64,000 nucleotides of DNA from Flaveria trinervia (Eukaryota > Streptophyta > Magnoliopsida > Asterales > Asteraceae), in NCBI GenBank assembly GCA_025506515.1, contig CM046454.1, positions 31,112,465 through 31,176,464 of the forward strand, read 5' to 3'. The first letter of the stretch is position 1, and the number at the start of each line of letters is the position of its first letter. Positions 44,896 to 55,877 of this stretch are shown here, in pieces. The position numbers and the translations under genes are program-made. A model generated the notes under the pieces. That model searched no databases, had not been told where the DNA came from, and worked only from the letters and a program-made list of their open reading frames with translations.

Positions 44896-47835
44896 CTAGT
44901 TAGCTTTTAAGACCCAAACCATTTTGGTTTTGGGTCTGTTCTCATCGACAGATTTTATACTAACTAATTTGTCATGATTAACAGCTTTTGAAGATGGAGA
45001 TGGTGCTGAAAAGGATTCCTTTGATTTTGGCTTAGTTTTCCTTTTCAGTGGTTTAATTACAGGTACATCTATTTGGTTAACTCTCCCCAACAGATGTTGA
45101 ACCATCATAACAAGTTGTGTCTGATTGGTTGTTAATGCTTTCATTCAGCAGACACATCAGTACTTGTTTGTGAATGGTTCTTGTGATACACCATGTCCTC
45201 CTTTTTGAAAGACATAGACTTAGTCTGTGTTTTTGATACTCCTTGAGGAATGTTTTCAGTTGTTTTATGATAAACCTCTTTCTTCTGTTTAGATTTTTGT
45301 GAAGACTTTGGTTTATCAGGTTGAGATGTTTATGGCACAAACTTGGTTTCAAATTCATCTTTCATTTTATTAATTTTCTTTTTATGATTTTATCCTTGTT
45401 AAATTTGGAACCCTTTCTGTACCAACATTCATCATGAGATGATTGAATAGACCACATATTTCACATGGCTTTTTCTTCATCTTCTGTTGATCAGCTGCTG
45501 AAGAAGATGAAACTACTGAAGGTGTGTTCTTCAGTACTTCTTCTTCTCTCAGTACTTATGTGAAGTACTGAAGGATTTGTAACAACTGAAGACTTGCTCT
45601 TTAGAAGTTTTCTATCTGTACATTTGGATTTCCTGATAGACTCTTCAACAGTTGTCAAATCATGTTTGGTTCCATTTGGTTTGAAATGTTCTTCAGGTGT
45701 TGTTACTTGCTCTTCAGTACTTTGAATACTTTTGAGACAACACCTGAAGTACTCAGCTTTTCTTTGATCATGTGTTCATCAGCAGTAGGACCATCAGCAG
45801 ATTGATTAGCTGAGGTACTATTACTGACTTCATCCTCTGATTGTACATTATCACTTGAGGATGAGACACATGATGATGTGGTTTGGAAATTGATTTCACC
45901 TTCAGATTTTACTTCTGTCTTGGGAGTAAAATCTGTAGGAGGTTTCAGTGTGATTATATCCAATCCCAAACTTCACATTTGAAGCAGTTTGCTTACTTAG
46001 AAACATTTCAAACCCCTTGTAAGATGTTACTCAGCATTCACACTCCACTTGAGTAGCTGCAAGTGTTTCTTTGAGACTCTTGTGATTTTCTAAAATGACC
46101 TCTACCTTAGCCTTTCATCAGTGATTTGGCATTTTAATTTGTAAATTTCATCATCTTTTTCTTTTAAAACAGACTCAAACTCAACTTTTCTTTTGGAAAT
46201 CACTTTCTCTAGGTCAGATTTTGATTAATTAAAGCTACATTTGCTTCTCTAATTGAGGCAAAAGCAGCTATGCATGACTCAGAACACAACTTGGCCTTAG
46301 CCTCAGAAGATACTTGTGGTACCTGTGATGAAGAAGCATTTGAGCTTGAACCACCAGTAGACTCTAGAACCATAAGAGCAAGATTTCCAAAAGGATTTTC
46401 ACCACCATGTTGACCAGCACCAGAAAACATTTGTTCAGAATAACCAGAAAGATCATCTAGTAGACTACTCCAGTCAACAACACCAGGAGTGAAAAAGCTT
46501 TGATGTGATTGAGATTGAGATTGAGATTGTTGACTTGATTGAGATGGTGGAGGCTCAGGTAGGGCATGTGATTGTTGTGCTATGGGTACAGGAACCTGAT
46601 TGGACTGTGGCATGTAAAAATAGGGATAAGGATATGGCATTTGACCTTGAGGAACAAAATGTGCAGGAGATGATTGATTTTGTGAATGATGACCAGAACT
46701 GGTAGAATGTTGCCCTTTGTTTTGTGAGTTATTGCTTGGAAAGGTCACAAAGGGTGCAGAAGAGTTAGATCCAGATGATCTACACTCTCTTGCAAAATGT
46801 CCAAGTCTATGGCACTTGTGACACCTCAACTTGCTCTTGTCAAAACCAACTTTGGTTTTTCCAGAGAGACCAGGGAATTTTCTACCTGTCCTTTTGTAAA
46901 ATTTTTTAGATCTGATATTAACTAATGCCATTTTGCTCAAAATATCCATCTCTTCCAAATCATCATTAGCAATTCCTTTCAAATCATCCATCAAAAGCAC
47001 AGATTGTCACTATTACATCCTGAATTACAATCAATGCCAACAAAAGCATGATATCCACTGTTTGAAGAGAAATCAATATGCTCATCATAGGAACTTTCTG
47101 ATGTAGCATATTCTGACTCATGACCAACTAGAGCAGTATTCCCTGGTACAAAATCATCAGTGAGCTTCCCAGATGAAGTCATTTTTCTTTTCTGTTCTAT
47201 CTCTCTTTCAAATGTTAGCAGTTTCCCATGGAGTTGGGTGAGAGATAGATTATCTAGATTTGCACTGGAGCGTAGGACAATGGTATATGTGTCCCATCTC
47301 TCAGGCAGGGATCTGAGAAATCTGTTGTTCATCTGACTGTTTGTATATTCATGTTTAACCATTTTCAACTCAGATATCAAACAGGAGAATTGCTCAAACT
47401 GTTGAGTCAGTGACTCACCCTTTCTATGTGCTGGGCAAGGATTTCTCTATTGTTTGCTAAGACCTCATCAGTTCCTCCAAATTGTTCTTTCAGAGCAACC
47501 CAGAGGTCATGAGCAGATTCATGATGCATAAGTCCAGAATAGATTTCATTAGGCAGTGCCATGGCCAGAATTCCATGGGCTTTAGCATCAATTTCAAACA
47601 GTTTCAGATCTTCATCTGAATATTGCTCTTTCTTCTTCGGAATCATTTCATTGGTTTCCAGATTACTCACCATAGGCTTATATGGTCCATGAACCACATA
47701 TTTCCAACAACCTGAACTATTAACAGACAGGTGATGGAGCATTCTTCATTGCCATATGTTGTACTCACTCCTAACAAGCATCAGAGGCTTTGTTGAGGAG
47801 CCAGTATTATGAGGATCATTGATTGATGCAACCAT
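44896..47835 (-). pseudogene. gag of copia G4: capsid-like, CCHC, coiled coil, second knuckle
   Basis: The start MVASINDPHNTGSSTKP is at 47835. The Arg codon after NIWQ has become TGA, so full-length translation stops after about 28 residues. Capsid-like parts lie in 47407-47742 and 46991-47380 (LRSLPERWDTYTIVLRS). The knuckle CHKCHRLGHFAREC is in 46209-47000 and is followed by a Gln/Pro/Ser linker. A coiled coil and basic segments follow to a degenerate second knuckle near 45420-45480. The last piece (44896-45144) is Lys-rich and leads to the protease. Confidence 0.83.
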
Positions 47836-48052
47836 TTTTAGCAATTCAAATAGGTTCAATAAGATTTTAACAGATCTAACTCAAAAACACAACAACACAG
47901 TTTGAAACAAGAAGAATCTCAAATTGATTCACAGGAAGCAACAGAAAAACAAACTCTATAACCAATTCTTACAAATTTGCTAATTCAATCAAACTAAGAT
48001 ATCAAAAGAACAGTTTCAATGATCAATTGTTAAATCGATCAATGATTAACCT

Positions 48053-48064
48053 GCTCTGATACCA
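48053..48064 (-). other. primer binding site of G4
   Basis: The minus strand reads TGGTATCAGAGC, two bases from the LTR start at 48067. Confidence 0.9.
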
Positions 48065-48066
48065 TT

Positions 48067-48958
48067 TGAAGGGATCGAGATCAAGTTTGATAAATTAGAT
48101 TAGGATTTGCAGCGGAATAGCACACGAATTAGACGAAATTCTAGCAAGAATAATATGAATATTCATTAAACAGTAACAGTTATAGAGAGAGAGTTTTCTG
48201 CAAAAAGAATGTTTTCATTCATGCACAAACTTCTCGTAGGGGAAATTAGGTCAACATTCCTTTTATAAGGAATGTGACATCAGCTGACGTCACTTGATAG
48301 TGACATCTAATTGATTTATACAAACAACTGAAAGTAAACTAAACTACTAAAGATGTCCACAACAACTGAGGACACCTTCATTAAAAGCTAAGTATAAACT
48401 AACATTACAACTACTGAAGTTATAACATCTGAAGTATAAGAACTTCAGATGTTTTACATAACATAAAACTACTGATTACAAACTACTGAAATGTAAACCA
48501 TCACAACTACTGAAGAGAACTACTTCAGCTGTTGTGACAACTTCTGAGAACTTGATCTTCAGACTTTGTCTTCAGACTTTGTCTTCAGCAGTTGTCTTCA
48601 GACTTTGTCTTCAGTCTTTGTCTTCAGCAATTGTCTTCAGACTTTGTCTTCAGACTTTGTCTTCAGACTTTGTCTTCAGACTTTGTCTTCAGACTTTGTC
48701 TTCAGACTTGTCTTCAGACTTTGTCTTCAGACTTTGTCTTCAGACTTTGTCTTCAGACTTTGTCTTTAGCAGTTGTCTTCAGACTTTTTCTTCAGCAGTT
48801 GTCTTCAGACTTTGTCTTTAGCAGTTGTCTTCAGACTTTTTCTTCAGCAGTTGTCTTCAGACTTTGTCTTCAGCTGTTATAGATCACTTCAGTTGTTTTG
48901 ATGTCTGTAGGACTTAAACGTTTTTCTGATCTGGCTCATTGGTTCTTTTGGTCCAACA
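48067..48958 (-). repeat. 5' LTR of G4 (892 bp)
   Basis: Starts tgaagggatcgagatca and ends gttcttttggtccaaca, with a perfect TGACGTCA at 48285-48292 and a TTATAAAAGG box at about 48261-48270. The period-13 CTTCAGACTTTGT array occupies about 48551-48880 with roughly 25 units, about 12 more than in the 3' LTR. Confidence 0.93.
48551..48880 (-). repeat. period-13 minisatellite CTTCAGACTTTGT in G4 5' LTR
   Basis: Consecutive units of 13 bases, cttcagactttgt with variants cttcagcagttgt and ctttagcagttgt. Because 13 is not a multiple of 3, all three plus-strand frames stay open here; the resulting repetitive LCLQTLSSDFVFR-type translations are not genes. Confidence 0.95.
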
Positions 48959-48963
48959 ACACA

Positions 48964-49424
48964 TGCATTTTCAGGCCCAAAATTAGTAAAACATGTAAAA
49001 AGGGTGTTCTAGAACTCACCTTAACAGCCTTCGGGTATGACTTCCTTGGAACCCGTTTGCAATATAGTTCAAAGACCAAAACCCACCAAAACATAACCGA
49101 ACACACATAAACACCATAAGCATGTAACCGAGGCCTAGGCCGGCCAAGAACAACCCAAAAAAAAAGAATTCTTACCTAGAATTCAGTCTTCTTCTTCACC
49201 TTCTCTATAAAATCAGAAGCTCTTCTTTCTCTCTCTAAAAAATCGGAATAGAAAAGGTGTTGTGTAGACACAAGGGCATCCATACCACCTTTTACACCAA
49301 CTTTTAAAACTTTTTTTTCCTTTTGACACGTTTTACACCTCAACTTGGGTTAAATTGCAGTTCTTTCTCTTTCCTTCACTGTTATTCTTTTTTTCTTGTC
49401 TATTAAAAATATCTAGGTGTTACA
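48964..49424 (-). repeat. gypsy D 3' LTR, inner part (split by G4)
   Basis: Continues the LTR after the G4 target duplication and ends ctaggtgttaca at 49424, directly followed by the polypurine tract (minus strand AAGGGGGTGGACT, 49425-49437). No coding sequence. Confidence 0.85.
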
Positions 49425-49462
49425 AGTCCACCCCCTTATATAGGTTTTGTCCCTGAAACTTG

Positions 49463-50500
49463 TTAATCCTCAAACAAATTTGGGTAATGCTGCCTCATCT
49501 CTTCTTTAGTCTCCCACATAGACTCAGAGTCCTTGTGCGTCTCTTGTACACGCACAAGTGGGACCACCTTATTCCTTAACCATTTCTCCTTGCGATCAAT
49601 GATTTCCACTAGTTGATCCATATAATTGAGCCATTTATCAACTTTGATATCTTCTAGTGGTATAACCATATTCTCGTCAGCTAAACACTTCCTCAAATGA
49701 GATTCATGGAATGTCGGGTGAATTCCATTTAACTCATGGGGTAACTCCAACCTATAGGCCACTTTTCCTACTTGAGCAATGATTCGGAAAGGCCCTATAT
49801 ACCTTGGTCTCAACTTGCCCTTCTTCCTAAACAAATGATACCTTTCCAAGGTGAGACTCTCAACATAACTCTATCACCCACCTGGAACCCAATCGGTCTA
49901 TGTCTCTTATCGGCATATGACTTCTGCCTATCCTTGGCCGCCTTCATAAAGGGTTTGATCTTTTCAAGCTTTTCAACCATAGCCTTAATCACCTTAATAC
50001 TCCCCAACTTCTTCTGACCAATATCACCCCAACAAATTGGTGTTCTACATCTCCTACCGTGTAGCATCTCATAAGGGGCATACCAATATTCGCATGATAT
50101 CTGTTATTGTATGAGAACTCGTAAGTGGTTATCCCAACATCCTCCAAAGTCAATGATGCATGCCCCAAGCATATCTTCTAGCGTCTGAATAGTCATATCC
50201 GACTGACCATCCGTCTGTGGATGATAAGCCATGCTAATGTGTAACGTCATCCCCATTGCATCATGGAACTTCTTCCAAAATTTAGATGTAAACCGAGTGT
50301 CACGATGAGAAACAATAAACATCAGCACACCATGAAGAGTTACAATCTCTTTGATTAATAGATCCGCATACCTCTCGGATGAATATGTCTCGCGGATTGG
50401 TAGGAAGTGAGCACTTTTCGTCAGATGATCAACTATCACCCATATAGCATCATATCCTCTCGTAGTATGTGGTAACTTCGTAATAAAGTCCATGGTGATA
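49463..50500 (-). pseudogene. gypsy integrase with C-terminal chromodomain (element D)
   Basis: Minus strand: IN core (50104-50493) with DFITKLPHTTRGYDAIWVIVD and HRDTRFTSKFWKKF, and HPQTDGQSD ahead of the third catalytic site, where Met-Thr-Ile replaces the usual E-R-T, so the catalytic Glu appears lost. Next come YADKRHRPIGFQVGDRVMLRVSP (49810-50067), then GPFRIIAQVGKVAYRLELP (GPY/F module) and a chromodomain-like end with PLVRVQ, WETKEEMRQHYPNLF (49463-49849). Chromodomains guide chromovirus insertion to particular chromatin marks. The frame changes at about 49840 and 50090. Confidence 0.85.
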
Positions 50501-50799
50501 TGCTCCCACTTCTACTTTGGTATATCCAATGGTTGGATCTTCCCATATGGCTTTTGTTGCTCGGCCTTCACTTGTAAGCAAGTAAGGCACTTACTCACAT
50601 ACTCCGGTACATCGTGCTTCATACCTGGCCACCAATATTCCTTCTTCATATCTTCATACATCTTTGTAGCACCGGGATGAATGGAGTATCAAGTCTTATA
50701 AGCTTTGTCCATGATCTTCCCACGTAGATCCCTATAGGAATCCACATCCATCCGAATCGGGTTCTTACACCATGAGTGTTTTCGCCTAATTCCATGACT

Positions 50800-52365
50800 A
50801 TACCTCTCATTCTTTCAGTGTTAAGATGATCTTCCGTTGATGCCTCATCTTGAAACTACTTGACTTGCTTCATTACAATGGAGGTCATCACTAATTGATA
50901 AGCCTTCACCCGAAACGGCTCGGGTCTCTTTTTTCGGCTAAGGGCATCTGCCACCACATTGGCCCTTCCACAAACGGTAATGATCTCGCAATCATAATCC
51001 TTTATGAGCTCCAACCATCGCCTCTTCCTCATGTTCAGATCATTTTGCTTAAAGAAGTAATTCAAGCTCTCATGGTCAGTGAAGATGGTGCACTTAGTCC
51101 TGAACAAACAGTGCCTCCAAATATTTTATGCAATGATCACATCTACTAGCTCCAATTCATGAGTAAAGTAGTTAACTTGATGAACTTTCAATTGTCAGGA
51201 TGCGTAGGCAACGATCTTTCCTCACCACATCAACATGCAACCCAATCTCGAGTAAGAGGCATCTAAATAAACCACCAAGTCCTTGCTTCCTTCGGGTCAC
51301 GATAAGACAGAAGCTCGAGTCAACCTTGCTTTTTAACTCCTCAAAAGCCTTCTCTTGATCTTGACCCCAAACAAATTTCACCTCTTTTGAGGCCAACTTA
51401 GTGGACGGAGAAGCTATTTTAGAGAAGTCTTGAATGAATCTTCTATAATAGCCCGCCAACACCAAGAAACTACGAATCTTAGATGGCGTCTTTGGAGACT
51501 TCCATTGCATCACTGCTTCCACCTTTGTCGGGTCCACCATAATCCCCTTGGGATTCACCACATGACCCAAGAACTGAACTTCGCGCAACCAGAACACGCA
51601 CTTGGAGAACTTGGCATACAAGTTCTCCTTTCGCAACGTCTCCAACGCTTCCCGATTGTGACCGGCATGCTCTTCTTTGCTTCTCGGGTAAATCTAGATA
51701 TCATAAATAAATACAATCACCGACTTATCTAACATCGGCCGACACACTCGATTCAATAAGTCCATAAAAGCAGCTGGCGCGTTGGTTAAACCAAAAGACA
51801 TAACGAGAAACTCGTAGTTTCCATAACGCGTGTGAAAAGCTATTTTAGGAATATCTTGCTCCTTCACCTTCAACTAATGGTATCCAGATCGAAGATCTAT
51901 CCTCGAAAACCAACTGGCACCTTGGAGCTGATCAAATAGGTCAAGAATTCTCAGTAATGGGTATCGATTCTTCACCGTAAACTTATTGAACTCATGGTAG
52001 TCAATACACATCCTCATACTATTGTCTTTCTTCTTCCCAAACAAGACTAGAGTACCCCATGGAGAGATACTCAGTCTAATGAAACCTTTATGAAGCAACT
52101 CCTACAGTTGCTCCAACAAATCCTTCATCTCGATCGGAGCCAACCGATATGGTGCTTTAGCAACAGGTTGGGCACCGGGTATCAAATCAATCTGGAACTC
52201 GATCTCACGGTACGGTGGAACACCTGGTAAGTCTTCTTGAGACACATCCGGGAACTCACACACAACTGGTACATCGGACAGTTGTGGTGTTGGCGTATCC
52301 ACATCCTTCTCGTAGGCCAAGTAGGCACTACATCCACGCCACATGGACTTTCCCGCCACCGCCAT
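50800..52365 (-). pseudogene. gypsy reverse transcriptase and RNase H (element D)
   Basis: In order: DLIPGAQPVAKAPYRLAP (52102-52365), ISPWGTLVLFGKKKDNSMRMCIDYHEFNKFTVKNRYP-type block and IDLRSGYH (51874-52098), NYEFLVMSFGLTNAPAAFM (about 51780-51840), then VIVFIYDI followed by a stop where active elements have IDDIL. The RT active-site Asp pair is therefore broken. The connection ENLYAKFSKCVFW, FLGHVV and YYRRFIQDFS follows (51172-51645). RNase H shows KCTIFTDHESLNYFF and RANVVADALSRK (50856-51107). 50500-50800 holds remnants of the integrase zinc finger with stops. Confidence 0.87.
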
Positions 52366-52395
52366 CGTATGACCTTCGGAATTGTAGTTACTCGA

Positions 52396-52760
52396 TCACC
52401 ATAAACCGTCATCAGACGCTATCAATCGGATCATCTTCTTGTGACACATAATATTTGCCTCGTAGTTTGCCAACCAATCCATTCCTAGGATTACATCAAA
52501 CCCACCTAAGGTTATCACAAATGGTCTAATAGGAAACTTATGACCTTTGAGTTCTATGTCGCAACCTTCTATCATCTCAGAAATCCTTGTAGACTTACCT
52601 ACGGTAGTTTCTACATCGAAGGGCTCATCAATACTTCTACTCCTAATGTGCAACTTAACACAAAAGGCAGCAGAAATAAAAATCCCACTCTTTAATCAAA
52701 TAACATAGAAGCAAGAGTTTGGTTCACTAGAAACGTACCTGACACTACATCGGGGTCTGT
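52396..52760 (-). pseudogene. gypsy protease (element D), active site lost
   Basis: The conserved second half FVITLGGFDVILGMDWLANYEANI is present in the 52396-52653 frame. Upstream, the expected SGATHSF-type active site has decayed to a segment with stops (about 52660-52740). Position between gag knuckles and RT fits the gypsy order. Confidence 0.75.
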
Positions 52761-52853
52761 CCTAGCCTCCTCCTGAGTCACCGTGAAGGCCCTGGTACTA
52801 GCCTTCTGCCCTTCAGTTCTGGTCGTCTTCTTCCCTGCCCCAGAACTCTCAAC

Positions 52854-54031
52854 CTATGGCTTTTTGCATTCCCGACTCATGTGGCCCTCTTTACCATAGT
52901 TAAAACATCTGACCACATGACTATCCTTGGCTATATGCCCCGTCCTTCGACACTTGAAGCATGCATTTGATCCCCACCTACATTCTCCGGTATGCTCCCT
53001 TCCACATTTGCCACACTTCCTCGACCCCGCACTGGATGTGACCACACATCCGTCATCCACCCGTGCACCTTTGTTATTTTCAGGGCACCACCCCGTCAAA
53101 ACCTCTTCCTACTCCAGTTCTTTTCACGACCACCCCTCTTGCTCACCTCAGCCACCACCACTTCCCGCTCGTCATATAGTCTCCCAACCAGATATCCGAC
53201 GGGCGTCAGTTATATGCCTACAGATATCCGCCGGCAGCCCTTGGATGTAACTCTTGATCTTTCGTGACAGAAGGGTCACATGATCCAACTCCAGTCGGGC
53301 CATCTCATTGAACTTGGTGGTGTATTGCTAATACGTCATTGTTCCCGGCTCCAGCTGCAGGAACTCCCTTTCCACCTTATCCAACTCCCTATGTGGACAG
53401 AACTCCTCAATCACCAGTTTCTTCAACTTTGGCCACCTCATCCTTCTAATCGCCCTACTGTCCTTGGCTTGGATGACATTGTCCCACCAACGCAGAGCCG
53501 AGTCCATAAATAAATGGGTGGCAAACTTCACCTTCTGATCCTCCCGGCGCTCACTGATATCTAGCACAACTTCCATCTCGCTCACCCACCGATGGGCAGC
53601 AGCTGTAGTGCCATTGCCATCGAATGTTGGGGGCTTGTATCTTTGGAATGCCCCATAGTTATAGCCTTGTGTTGCCTCTGGCACAGGCTCTTCTTCTTCT
53701 TCCTCATCAGTAGAGACAACCGTCTCAGTCTTCGGCTACTCTGTTTCTCCCGAGGACCTATTCCTCTCCTTCCTTTCTCCGTCTCGTACAACCTTTATCA
53801 CTTTGGTCATTACAGACGGTAAGATCGTCTGCATGACCTGGTAAACCTCCTCTACAACAGCCTCCTTCACCGAGGCCCTCAAGTTAGCACTCTTGTCACT
53901 ACCCTCTGGATGAGAGGTCTCGGGCTCTTCATGAGCCACCTCTTTAGCTCGAGGCCTTCCTCTCATGACCCTTGGTCCAGTAACACATACACCACAACCT
54001 CCACCTCGTGAAACCTTAGAAGATCTACCAT
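52854..54031 (-). pseudogene. gypsy gag with zinc knuckles (element D)
   Basis: I place the start at the ATG at 54031 (MADGRSSKVSRGGG), upstream of a further Met at 53966, because the frame is open and begins just after the leader. The capsid-like domain is at 53328-53684 (FQRYKPPTFDGNG, LRWWDNVIQ, FCPHRELDKVEREFLQLEPG). The zinc region at 52854-53099 has CGKCGREHTGEC, CFKCRRTGHIAKDS (last Cys lost) and CFNYGKEGHMSREC (second Cys is Tyr), so two of the three knuckles are damaged. Stops and a frameshift lie between 53100 and 53330. Confidence 0.85.
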
Positions 54032-54298
54032 CGGCTATCCTTTAAGACGCTATAAGATTCAAATACCAACACGTTCATTCAAGATAATAGCTTAGTTTAT
54101 GTCAAGGATAGTAAGTCCCTAATTACTGGGCCAGTTGTGATTAGCCACTTACTTTACTCTTCATAGTCCAAGCATTTCCTATCCTGACTACATCCATATC
54201 TCAATCTACTAAAAACACATAAATCACATAATATGCACACATTCTCAGCTTAAGTTTTGGTTTCTTTTGAAAATTTTGACCTATTTCACTCAAAATTT

Positions 54299-54311
54299 GG
54301 CTCTGATACTA
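54299..54311 (-). other. primer binding site of gypsy D
   Basis: The minus strand reads TAGTATCAGAGCC, one base different from the initiator Met-tRNA complement, four bases from the LTR start at 54315. Confidence 0.8.
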
Positions 54312-54314
54312 ACT

Positions 54315-55159
54315 TGTAAGGCTCCGTTCCCGGGACCGCTCATAGCTGGTCAATCATTGCCCATAAAAACATATAATTTACATTTACCATTACTAAAACA
54401 TTGCAATGGAATAAATTTAAACCATTTCATATCATTATAATTGCTTTTGCAAAATAATACATCGTTGAAAATTTACAAAATATAACTCGTTGCATTACAT
54501 CACAAAAACATTATCATTATACAAAATGGATGCCAACCAAAATAAGCCAAGTAGCTGCTCGTGCCATCCTCATCAATTAATTACCTGCCAACTGGAAACG
54601 CATAAAAGTCAGCGTTGTTGAGTGAGTTCTAGATTTATAAAGCAAAATACTTTACTTTTGTTCAAACAAGTTCATTACTTTCATACATGATCATACATCA
54701 TACGTACATATAGATAATAACATTATTATCTTTCATCATCATTCATTAACTTTTGTTCATTCATCATTGTACGTCATCATAATCATTCATTATCTTCCTT
54801 TATGTACCTTACATATATTCATCGTTAACTTCTTTACATTCCGTAACAATGTCATGTGCTATACCCCGAAATCATGCATAAAGCCGGTACTTGGCCAAGG
54901 TTTATAAATAGACCCCTATACATTGTGCCCGGTGGCCTAACCATAGTACCAGTGTAAGCAACAAGGGTCCCATACATATGGTCAATCACAAAGATTAGAC
55001 CCAAGTGTGCATTCTTCTAGGGTAGTTAACCCACACACCATTGAGCTAACACCCTTCATTGGGTGTGAACCTCCATACAAGGCTTGCAAGACTTTCTTTA
55101 CTTTCCTTTGATTAATGCATGCATCCTTTCATTCATTACATTCCACATTTCATTATCTT
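54315..55159 (-). repeat. gypsy D 5' LTR, truncated by element C
   Basis: Starts tgtaaggctccgttcccggg and follows the 35320-36120 LTR sequence up to cattccacatttcattatctt. There the C LTR begins (tgttaggac, 55160). The rest of this LTR, including its repeat array and promoter, should lie to the right of C outside the window. Confidence 0.85.
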
Positions 55160-55739
55160 TGTTAGGACTATTTTCATACGAAGTACTAACGGATTCTGCA
55201 TGAGACCAGATCAAATAGTGCGGAATCCTATCTGATTAGCGATCCAATCAGTGAAAATGACAACCTGATCAATCTAACGATGAAACAAACGTTAAGAATT
55301 GAGTAGAAATCGATCCGGAATGAACTATGAAGTTCGATAGGCTGTTTAGGGCGCTCTAGACGACTAGGTTCGTGAATATTCGAAGTCACTCATTTTTCTA
55401 CGAATTATGTGGCATTTATAGGTTTTTAGTTTCATTTTTACGACTGAACCATTGACTCATGCGGTTGATTCATATGCACGACTGAAGGTTCACTTGTGCA
55501 ACTAAATCAGTCTTATCTATTAGTCATATGATTGATCCAGTCTTCTGGTTTAGTGGTGTGACTGATCCATAAGTACGATTCATTCGTGCGTATGGTCCAT
55601 AAGTATGGTCCATTAGCATAAATAACCACCCGACTTAGTAGAACACATTTTTCAATCATTATTGACTAAGAACTATGTACAACAACCTCAAACCTATATA
55701 TGATTTTAATACACATGAATTATACTAAATACTATAATA
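55160..55739 (-). repeat. 3' LTR of element C, downstream part
   Basis: Starts tgttaggactattttcatacg and has tcaaatagtgcggaatcc and the TATA-like box (55413-55420), as in the other Q LTRs. The GACTGAGTC array is at about 55440-55620 with an exact TGACTCA at 55453-55459. It is interrupted at 55739 by the taata duplication of H. Confidence 0.88.
55735..55739. repeat. target-site duplication of copia H, left copy (taata)
   Basis: taata precedes the TG start of H at 55740, and the same five bases occur at 60240-60244 right after its CA end. Confidence 0.85.
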
Positions 55740-55877
55740 TGTTGGGTTTGATAGAACACTAAAACATAGTTTAACCTTTTATACTTTCAGAAAACGCAGC
55801 GGATGTTAAGGATTATAACATGTTTATAATCTGAAAAATCGTGTTCTAAAAGCTGTTTTAAGATGAAAAACGAAAAT
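55740..55877 (-). repeat. 3' LTR remnant of H (138 bp)
   Basis: Matches 59246-59383 base for base by eye (tgttgggtttgatagaacac through gatgaaaaacgaaaa), then switches to integrase coding sequence. Confidence 0.93.

Larger units (their letters stand above)
36853..48958 (-). mobile_element. Ty1/copia element G4, 12.1 kb, both LTRs present, with accessory ORF
   Basis: From right to left: 5' LTR (48067-48958), primer site, gag, protease, integrase, RT, RNase H, CTGAAG array, accessory ORF, polypurine tract and 3' LTR (36853-37587). The flanks carry the identical 5-bp duplication acaca at 36848-36852 and 48959-48963, so it is a clean insertion into the gypsy D LTR. Over the first ~275 bp of the LTRs I count about 7 substitutions and 2 one-base indels, suggesting a fairly young insertion; coding regions nevertheless hold stops and frameshifts. 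It is the only element here seen from LTR to LTR and shows the full family G plan. Confidence 0.93.
35320..55159 (-). mobile_element. Ty3/gypsy chromovirus D (Tekay/Del-like), minus strand, with a nested copia in its 3' LTR
   Basis: From right to left: 5' LTR (54315-55159, cut by element C), primer binding site, gag with zinc knuckles, protease, reverse transcriptase, RNase H, integrase with a C-terminal chromodomain-like block, polypurine tract and 3' LTR (48964-49424 plus 35320-36852). Copia G4 interrupts the 3' LTR. RT before integrase is the gypsy order, and the chromodomain assigns it to chromoviruses. Pol contains stops and a damaged RT active site, so it is inactive. Confidence 0.88.

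Noticed and set aside
48534..48882. Three overlapping plus-strand open frames with repeated LCLQTLSSDFVFR-type peptides
   Set aside because: They come from the period-13 minisatellite in the G4 LTR, which stays open in all frames because 13 is not a multiple of 3.
52927..53267. Plus-strand His/Pro/Ser-rich frames opposite gypsy gag
   Set aside because: Antisense to the zinc-knuckle region of element D, which has clear homology on the minus strand.
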